64,000 nt of DNA. Origin: Bacteroidales bacterium (GTDB lineage: Bacteria; Bacteroidota; Bacteroidia; Bacteroidales; P3). The notes beneath the pieces are model-generated. The model saw only the letters and a list, made by a program, of their open reading frames with translations. It ran no database searches and was not told the DNA's origin. The DNA is taken from the NCBI GenBank assembly GCA_031262295.1, contig JAISIA010000036.1, positions 1 through 64,000 of the forward strand, written 5' to 3'. The first letter of the stretch is position 1. Each line of letters starts with the position of its first letter. Both the position numbers and the translations under genes were made by a program. Shown piece after piece: positions 59,268 to 64,000 of this stretch.

Positions 59268-59299
59268 TTTGACTTTCTCAAAATAATTTCGTATCTTTG
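59268..59299 (+). promoter_or_regulatory. Apparently orphan promoter facing away from rnr (TTTG-N20-TATCTTTG)
   Basis: TTTG (59268-59271) and TATCTTTG (59292-59299), spaced 20 nt apart, match the Bacteroidota consensus. They point rightward into DNA with no plus-strand gene: the next plus gene is tgt, about 3 kb away, and intervening genes run leftward. Confidence 0.6.
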
Positions 59300-59305
59300 C
59301 AAAAC

Positions 59306-59510
59306 AAAGTTTCTTTTTTTGCTAAGAGCATAAAAATATCCCCATACCTTATTTCAATCTTATTAATATTTCAATTATTTTATTATCAACTTATTATCTC
59401 TAAATAAAACGCTGTTTTAGAAAATTATTTCTTCGTTTTAGCAAATTATTTCTTCATTTTATCGAAATAAAACAGCGTTTTATTTCGATAAATCTTCATG
59501 TTCTTTTTCT
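59306..59510 (+). ncRNA. Candidate small RNA downstream of the orphan promoter
   Basis: No plus-strand reading frame of size follows the promoter at 59268-59299. About 150 nt later comes a 16-bp perfect stem with a 3-nt loop (59458-59492), then T-rich DNA (tcttcatgttctttttctt). A transcript of roughly 150-200 nt ending at this hairpin is plausible. The boundaries are guesses, and the hairpin also belongs to a repeat family, so the sRNA call is weak. Confidence 0.25.
59405..59492 (+). repeat. AAAACGAAG-family repeat with 16-bp perfect hairpin
   Basis: AAAACGCTGTTTT and CTTCGTTTTA modules (59405-59457) are followed by TTTATCGAAATAAAAC - AGC - GTTTTATTTCGATAAA (59458-59492), a perfect 16-bp stem. 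It is the longest stem in this family here. Unlike the other sites it lacks a TTCCG hairpin unit. Confidence 0.8.
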
Positions 59511-59571
59511 TAATTTAGAATTTAGTTTTTTATAATAAAAATAGGGAAAAATCATATCAATATTTCATTCA

Positions 59572-59745
59572 ATTATATTGATAATTAATTATTTGATAAT
59601 ATAAAAAAGCGTTTAGCACATTTTTGCTTAAAAATTAGGGAATATTTTTAGTAAAGGGTTAAGAAATGTTAAAATATTGGCTTTTTTTGATAAAATGATG
59701 TTAAAATTAGGTCAAAAATTAGAAAATTCTTGTTAAAAAAATTGC
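59572..59745. repeat. AT-rich intergenic repeat, copy 2
   Basis: Diverged copy of 14-200: shared blocks are attatattgataattaat (from 59572) and gataaaatgatgttaaaatt (around 59688-59709), with ATGTTAAAA words between. This copy lacks the GTCGG hairpin unit found in copy 1. The remaining DNA up to 59809 shows nothing further. Confidence 0.6.
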
Positions 59746-59809
59746 GAATTTATACAATTGAACTATGCTTTTTAAGCAATAGGCAGGCAGGGACTACAAT
59801 TAGAGAGGG

Positions 59810-60370
59810 TTAAAAAAAATCATAAAAATTATATACCTCTTTATATATAACTTTTACAAAAGAAAAAACCTCATTTTTTTGCAATTCAATACTACTTTTT
59901 GTCATAAGTTTCATTGGAATGGGCTTATTGTTTTTTGAATATGGGGGTTGTAGGTATTGTTCTTTTAAAAGAGTAAAGCCAAATTGTTTATAGAAATTTA
60001 TCCTTCTTTTTTCTATATATCCCTTTGGAGGTTCTACTTCAAGAATTATTGGTTTTTTCTCATTTTTAATAAGAGAATCAATAACCTTTTTCCCATAACC
60101 ATTATTTCTTTCATATTCTTCTATTGCAAAATGTTCTATATATACAAATGTTTCAAACTCCCATAAAGATATTATCCCTATTGGACTATTATTTTCCTCG
60201 TTTTTATGAATTATAAAGAAATTAAACTCTTTTTTTTCTCTAATAAGAGGTTCAATTAATGAGAATAATCTTCTTTCACAAGGAGGAAAACTATCACTAT
60301 AAACCTTCTCTCCAAAGGATTTATACTTGCTTTTTTCCAATTTTTCAAAAAATAAATCCTCTTTATGCAT
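59810..60370 (-). CDS. GNAT family acetyltransferase
   Basis: A 186-residue acetyl-CoA-dependent N-acetyltransferase of unknown substrate. The core is GIISLWEFETFVYIEHFAIEEYERNNGYGKKVIDSLIKNE, including an acetyl-CoA-binding loop of the R/Q-x-x-G-x-G type (ERNNGYGKK), followed by PIILEVEPP and INFYKQFGFTLL. It stands alone, upstream of repeat-rich DNA and 57 nt downstream of the sigma factor gene on the same strand. Confidence 0.82.
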   Translation of the reverse strand: MHKEDLFFEKLEKSKYKSFGEKVYSDSFPPCERRLFSLIEPLIREKKEFNFFIIHKNEENNSPIGIISLWEFETFVYIEHFAIEEYERNNGYGKKVIDSLIKNEKKPIILEVEPPKGYIEKRRINFYKQFGFTLLKEQYLQPPYSKNNKPIPMKLMTKSSIELQKNEVFSFVKVIYKEVYNFYDFF

Positions 60371-60427
60371 AATATTTTAGGAGAATTTCTTTAATTTATA
60401 ATTTGTATTATAGGAAATAATGTAGGA

Positions 60428-61039
60428 TTATATAAGGTCCTTAGAATCCTTTATAAGATTGTATAGAAAGGCTCTTGCACGGAAAAGTTTTGCTTTAACA
60501 GTTCCCAAAGGAAGGTCTAATTGTTGAGAAATTTCTTCGTATGAAAGTTCGTCAAAATAGCGTAATTGAACCAATTTCTTATATGTTGGTTTTAATTTAT
60601 TGACAATATCACGCATTAGGACTATCTTTTGTTTTTCTATTATCTTTTCCTCAGGGTCTAAGGTTGAACAAGCAATATCCTTTGCGTAAGATTCTCCATC
60701 ATTATTGCTATATAGGTTGTCTATTGAAATGGTTTGAGTACGCTTTTTTCTTATAAAGTCAATGCAATTGTTCGTTGCAATGCGAAATAACCAAGTTGAA
60801 AAAGCATAATTTGGTGTATATTGTTCCAAGCGTTTAAAGGCTTTGCCAAAGGTTTCCAAAGTTAAATCGTCCGCATCATTGGAAGAATTGGTCATCTTCA
60901 AGAGCATATAATATATAGGCTCACGATAAATATTCATCAAGTCGGCATAAGCCTTTTGATCTCCATTTTCGCGAGCTGCCCTAACGAGATTATAATCTCT
61001 TATAGCCTTTTCACTCATTTGATTTGTTAATACTTCCAT
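60428..61039 (-). CDS. ECF-type RNA polymerase sigma factor
   Basis: A 203-residue sigma-70 family factor. Region 2 spans about 30-100 (LMNIYREPIYYMLLKMTNSSNDADDLTLETFGKAFKRLEQYTPNYAFSTWLFRIATNNCIDFIRKKR). Region 4 spans about 145-198 (LVQLRYFDELSYEEISQQLDLPLGTVKAKLFRARAFLYNLI). The longer N-terminal part (MEVLTNQMSEKAIRDYNLVRAARENGDQKAY) is usual for Bacteroidota. No anti-sigma gene is adjacent. The start overlaps the glycosyltransferase gene's end by 13 nt, so the two are cotranscribed. Confidence 0.93.
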   Translation of the reverse strand: MEVLTNQMSEKAIRDYNLVRAARENGDQKAYADLMNIYREPIYYMLLKMTNSSNDADDLTLETFGKAFKRLEQYTPNYAFSTWLFRIATNNCIDFIRKKRTQTISIDNLYSNNDGESYAKDIACSTLDPEEKIIEKQKIVLMRDIVNKLKPTYKKLVQLRYFDELSYEEISQQLDLPLGTVKAKLFRARAFLYNLIKDSKDLI

Positions 61040-62181
61040 TGTTTCTTTTTTGTAGATAACGCACTTATATGAATTATAGTATTAAAAAATAGAAAGAAAA
61101 TTTCCAAAAAAGGAGTAAAAAAGGCAATTTGTTTAATTTGTAGCTTCTTTGAAGAGATAAAATACATTGTAATTTGCAAGGAATATTTAACAATTAAGGG
61201 TAGAACTAAGTATTGCCAAGGAATTTTTGTTATTAGTAAGCCAACAAAAAATAGGATGTAGATTAAAAATGTTGAAAAAGGTATAATGGAGGAAATAAAC
61301 TTATCCTTAAACTTAAAATAGGAAAGACAAACATAGTGTTTCTTCTTATTTAATATCATTTGTGATAATCCCTCTTCATAGTTTTTTATATTTATTGCAT
61401 CCTTATCTATAATAACAGAGCAATTATTTGAATTTGCAAGTTTATTAACAAATATTTCGTCCTCTCCAACAGGGATTGTGTATTGCCATATAAAGCCATT
61501 GTTTTTAAAAAACAAATCTCTACTATAAGCTAAATTTGTTCCATAACCAGTATATGGATTACTTATAAGAGCATTTCCAAGATAATTAAGTGCAGAGGTT
61601 AGGTTATCGTAGGATATTAACCAAGAAATAAATCCTTTTTTCGTTTCATTCTTTGTAAATCCTAATATTATTTGTTTTCTCTTTCCCTCATATCCTCTAA
61701 CCATAGAAGAAATCCACTTATAGGAAGAAGGTCTTGAAGAAGGTTCTATTAGTAGGATTAAATCATTTTTTGCAGTTTTTATTCCCAAAGAAAGAGGGTA
61801 TTTCTTACCTAAAAACTTATTTACATTATCATAGAGATTGACAACATTTAAATGGGGATAAACCTCTTGGAATACTCTTAAAACTGCCTCAGACTTATCC
61901 TTTGAGGAATCATTTACAACAACAACTTCAAAGTTTGGATACTCTTGTTCTAATATTATTGGAAGTATTTTTTCTAAATTATACCTATCATTCTTTGCGA
62001 CAATGACCACAGAAACCGAAGGTAGAGAATTTAAATTGCGTTCCTTTTTTGGAATTTCATTATAAAAGGCAACCTTAGAGAAGACAACCATATAGTATAT
62101 TGCCTCAATTAAGACTAATAATCCTATTGAAGAAAGAAGAATTATGGCTTCAATATTGAAATGATAATTTATAAAATCCAT
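61027..62181 (-). CDS. Membrane-bound family 2 glycosyltransferase
   Basis: A 384-residue protein. One N-terminal helix (about 11-32) precedes a GT-A domain (SVSVVIVAKNDRYNLEKILPIILEQEYPNFEVVVVNDSSKD) with the acidic donor-site region LILLIEPSSRPSSYKWI and the acceptor-side TIPVGEDEIFVNKL. Two to three helices follow at about 295-375. The fold fits polysaccharide or glycolipid synthesis; substrate unknown. A -7 box (TAATTTTG, minus strand, 62203-62210) lies before the start. Confidence 0.87.
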   Translation of the reverse strand: MDFINYHFNIEAIILLSSIGLLVLIEAIYYMVVFSKVAFYNEIPKKERNLNSLPSVSVVIVAKNDRYNLEKILPIILEQEYPNFEVVVVNDSSKDKSEAVLRVFQEVYPHLNVVNLYDNVNKFLGKKYPLSLGIKTAKNDLILLIEPSSRPSSYKWISSMVRGYEGKRKQIILGFTKNETKKGFISWLISYDNLTSALNYLGNALISNPYTGYGTNLAYSRDLFFKNNGFIWQYTIPVGEDEIFVNKLANSNNCSVIIDKDAINIKNYEEGLSQMILNKKKHYVCLSYFKFKDKFISSIIPFSTFLIYILFFVGLLITKIPWQYLVLPLIVKYSLQITMYFISSKKLQIKQIAFFTPFLEIFFLFFNTIIHISALSTKKKQWKY

Positions 62182-62233
62182 ATATTACAAAGTAAAAACG
62201 AGCAAAATTATTATTATATTCGTTTTTTAGTAG

Positions 62234-62241
62234 TATTTTTG
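62234..62241 (+). promoter_or_regulatory. Candidate tgt -7 box
   Basis: TATTTTTG fits TAnnTTTG and lies 40 nt before the chosen tgt ATG (62282). The -33 box is not clear. Confidence 0.4.
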
Positions 62242-62281
62242 TAAAAATTTTTCTAAACAACATTTGTTGATAACTATTTTA

Positions 62282-63412
62282 ATGAATTTTACAATAAGCA
62301 ACTTTTCTAAAGATACAAGTGCAAGAGCGGGGAAGATTTCCACATTTCATGGAGATATTCTTACTCCTATATTTATGCCCGTAGGAACTTTGGGCAGCGT
62401 TAAGATGATTCAATCATACCAATTGGTAGATGACGTAAAAGCACAGATTATTTTAGGCAACACCTATCATTTATATCTTCGTCCAAAAGTAGAAACAATA
62501 ATTAAGGCAGGAGGAATACAAAGGTTTAATTCTTGGAATAGACCCATGCTAACCGATAGTGGAGGCTATCAGGTCTATTCTTTGGGAGAAAATCGCAAAA
62601 TTAGTGAAGAAGGAGCCTTATTTCGCTCTCATATAGATGGGAGTAAGCATCTTTTTACTCCTGAAAAGGTAATAGACATTCAAAGAAATATAGGAGCGGA
62701 TATAATAATGGCTTTTGATGAATGCACGCCTTATCCATGTGATTATTCTTATGCAAAGAACTCTTTAAGGATAACCAACCTTTGGCTTGATAGATGCGTA
62801 GAGCAATACAATAAAACCCAATGTCCTTATGGCTATCATCAATCACTATTTCCTATTGTTCAAGGTTCTGTTTATAGGGATTTGAGATTGGAAAGCTGCA
62901 AAAGGGTTGCGGATTTGAATTTAGAAGGCAATGCAATCGGCGGTCTTTCAGTTGGAGAACCAAAAGATGATATGTATTCTCTTACAGATCTATGTTGCCA
63001 AAACTTACCTAAGGATAAGCCAAGATACTTAATGGGTGTTGGAACTCCAGAAGATATTTTAGAATGTATAGCCTTAGGTGTAGATATGTTTGATTGCGTT
63101 ATGCCAACACGTAATGGCAGAAATGGAATGTTATTTTCCTCAGAAGGGATAATGAATATGAAGAATGAGAAATGGAAAAACGATTTTTCTCTTTTGGATG
63201 AAAATGGAACAAGTATTGTGGATAAAACATATACTAAGGCTTATCTAAGACATTTGTTTGTCTCAAAGGAATTACTTGCTATGCAAATTGCATCCCTTCA
63301 CAATTTGAGTTTCTATCTTTGGCTTGTGCAACAAGCAAGAGAACATATAATAAGTGGAGACTTTAAGCAATGGAAAGAAATTATGGTAAAAAAAGTTACT
63401 AATCGTTTATAG
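62282..63412 (+). CDS. tgt: tRNA-guanine transglycosylase
   Basis: Exchanges guanine-34 for preQ1 in GU(N) anticodons during queuosine synthesis. The ATG at 62282 gives 376 residues and the normal start; the TTG at 62264 is less likely. Active-site blocks: GNTYHLYLRP, LTDSGGYQVYSLGE, GGLSVGEPKDDMY and VDMFDCVMPTRNGRNGMLF. The C-terminal zinc segment (C-x-C-x2-C in E. coli-type enzymes) is replaced by LLDENGTSIVDKTYTKAYLRHLF, losing all three cysteines; the later LHNLSFY His remains. Probably a lineage trait. Confidence 0.93.
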   Translation: MNFTISNFSKDTSARAGKISTFHGDILTPIFMPVGTLGSVKMIQSYQLVDDVKAQIILGNTYHLYLRPKVETIIKAGGIQRFNSWNRPMLTDSGGYQVYSLGENRKISEEGALFRSHIDGSKHLFTPEKVIDIQRNIGADIIMAFDECTPYPCDYSYAKNSLRITNLWLDRCVEQYNKTQCPYGYHQSLFPIVQGSVYRDLRLESCKRVADLNLEGNAIGGLSVGEPKDDMYSLTDLCCQNLPKDKPRYLMGVGTPEDILECIALGVDMFDCVMPTRNGRNGMLFSSEGIMNMKNEKWKNDFSLLDENGTSIVDKTYTKAYLRHLFVSKELLAMQIASLHNLSFYLWLVQQAREHIISGDFKQWKEIMVKKVTNRL

Positions 63413-63413
63413 G

Positions 63414-64000
63414 ATGTTAAAAAAGATAGATTGGTATATAATAAGACAGCTATTTGCTATTTTCCTTTTAGCAATTGCCCTGATTATTTTAATTGTTATA
63501 GTCTTTGACATATCGGAAAAATTGGATGATTTCCTTGAAAGAAAGGCTCCAATAAAGGATGTAATCTTTACTTACTATCTTAATTTCATCCCCTACTTTG
63601 TAAATCTTTTTGGACACTTGTTTTTCTTTATCTCTGTTATATTCCTAACTTCAAAAATGGCAGAAAGGACAGAGATAATTGCAATATTAAACTCTGGAAT
63701 TAGCTTTAAAAGATTTTTAAGACCATTTTTGCTTTTGTCAATTCTTGTTGCCATTTTCAATATGTATTTAACCAATATCCTAATTCCACAAGTTAATAAG
63801 GTAAGATTGGAATTTGAAAGAGTTTATTATAGAAACCCTCAAAAGAATCAATTCTTCAACCTACATTTACAAACAGATAAGAATACTCAAATTTATGTAA
63901 AATCTTTCAACACCTTTACTTCAACAGGCTATCGTTTCACTAAGGAAACCTTTTCAAAGGATGGAATAAAGCAAAAGATTTCTGCAAGCAGCATTCATTA
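63414..64000 (+). CDS. LptF/LptG (YjgP/YjgQ) family permease, 5' part
   Basis: Partial gene running off the window; 195 codons are visible. It starts 2 nt after the tgt stop codon (operon). MLKKIDWYIIRQLFAIFLLAIALIILIVIVFDISEKLDDFLERKAP and FIPYFVNLFGHLFFFISVIFLTSKMAERTEIIAILNSGISFKRFLRPFLLLSILVA are typical of the inner-membrane permease of the LptBFG lipopolysaccharide exporter. LptF versus LptG cannot be decided from this part. Confidence 0.87.
   Translation, partial: MLKKIDWYIIRQLFAIFLLAIALIILIVIVFDISEKLDDFLERKAPIKDVIFTYYLNFIPYFVNLFGHLFFFISVIFLTSKMAERTEIIAILNSGISFKRFLRPFLLLSILVAIFNMYLTNILIPQVNKVRLEFERVYYRNPQKNQFFNLHLQTDKNTQIYVKSFNTFTSTGYRFTKETFSKDGIKQKISASSIH

Noticed and set aside
62264-62281. 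Upstream TTG start for tgt
   Set aside because: The ATG at 62282 gives the normal N-terminus of the family and no ribosome binding site supports the TTG.

Overview
The window is AT-rich chromosomal DNA from a member of the Bacteroidota, most likely a Bacteroidales-type anaerobe. This rests on gene content: gldD with a gldE-like neighbour, two large proteins with type-B (gliding-type) T9SS sorting tails, an S46 dipeptidyl-peptidase, DUF4293, DUF5606, an HU/SPOR protein, a fused NfnAB, and -7 boxes of the Bacteroidota form TAnnTTTG. Start codons lack Shine-Dalgarno sequences. Lysine fermentation genes (kdd, kamA, kamB), peptidases and an oligopeptide transporter suggest an amino-acid and peptide fermenter.

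Layout. 0.5-4.5 kb: a small membrane protein, then kdd-kamA-kamB on +. 4.7-13.1 kb: a minus-strand run (phosphopantetheinyl transferase, FKBP, S46 and M16 peptidases, HU/SPOR protein, kdsB, deoxynucleoside kinase, DUF4293). 13.5-17.7 kb: rfbH-like sugar dehydrase and a type-B T9SS protein. 17.9-23 kb: hisS and a Type III-like restriction-modification (R-M) pair preceded by a 157-bp palindromic element. 23.9-34.8 kb: secG, TPR protein, rpmH, rlmD, RNase H, a 1400-aa T9SS adhesin-like protein, an outer-membrane barrel and topA. 34.85-38.9 kb: accessory region with an HsdR-N protein, a Type II R-M pair bracketed by a perfect 35-bp direct repeat, and an AAA/DUF4143 ATPase. 38.9-39.9 kb: repeat-rich DNA with a truncated gene remnant. 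39.9-47.1 kb: histidine kinase with a degenerate receiver, gyrB, flippase, gldE-like, gldD, DUF5606 and S4 proteins. 47.2-48.2 kb: an unassigned two-gene module (STAS-like DUF4325 plus a membrane coiled-coil protein). 48.7-64 kb: POT transporter, outer-membrane barrel, the rnr-purD-thyA-folA-membrane protein-nfnAB operon, GNAT, ECF sigma factor, glycosyltransferase, tgt and the start of an lptF/lptG-type gene.

The most unusual feature runs through the whole window: a modular intergenic repeat seen at about ten sites. It combines (i) A/T-rich modules with cores AAAACGAAG and AAAACAGCGTTTT, (ii) a linker of about 30 nt, and (iii) one to three units of TTCCGnnnGGA followed by a hairpin with a constant TTG/CAA loop but four different complementary stems. 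Units often touch stop codons and in one case encode the last residues of a protein (KamB). Other candidates are an apparently orphan promoter plus 16-bp hairpin at 59.3-59.5 kb (possible small RNA), a Type II R-M insertion with long target duplication, and the DUF4325 module. No tRNA, rRNA, CRISPR array, complete insertion sequence or intact transposase was seen.
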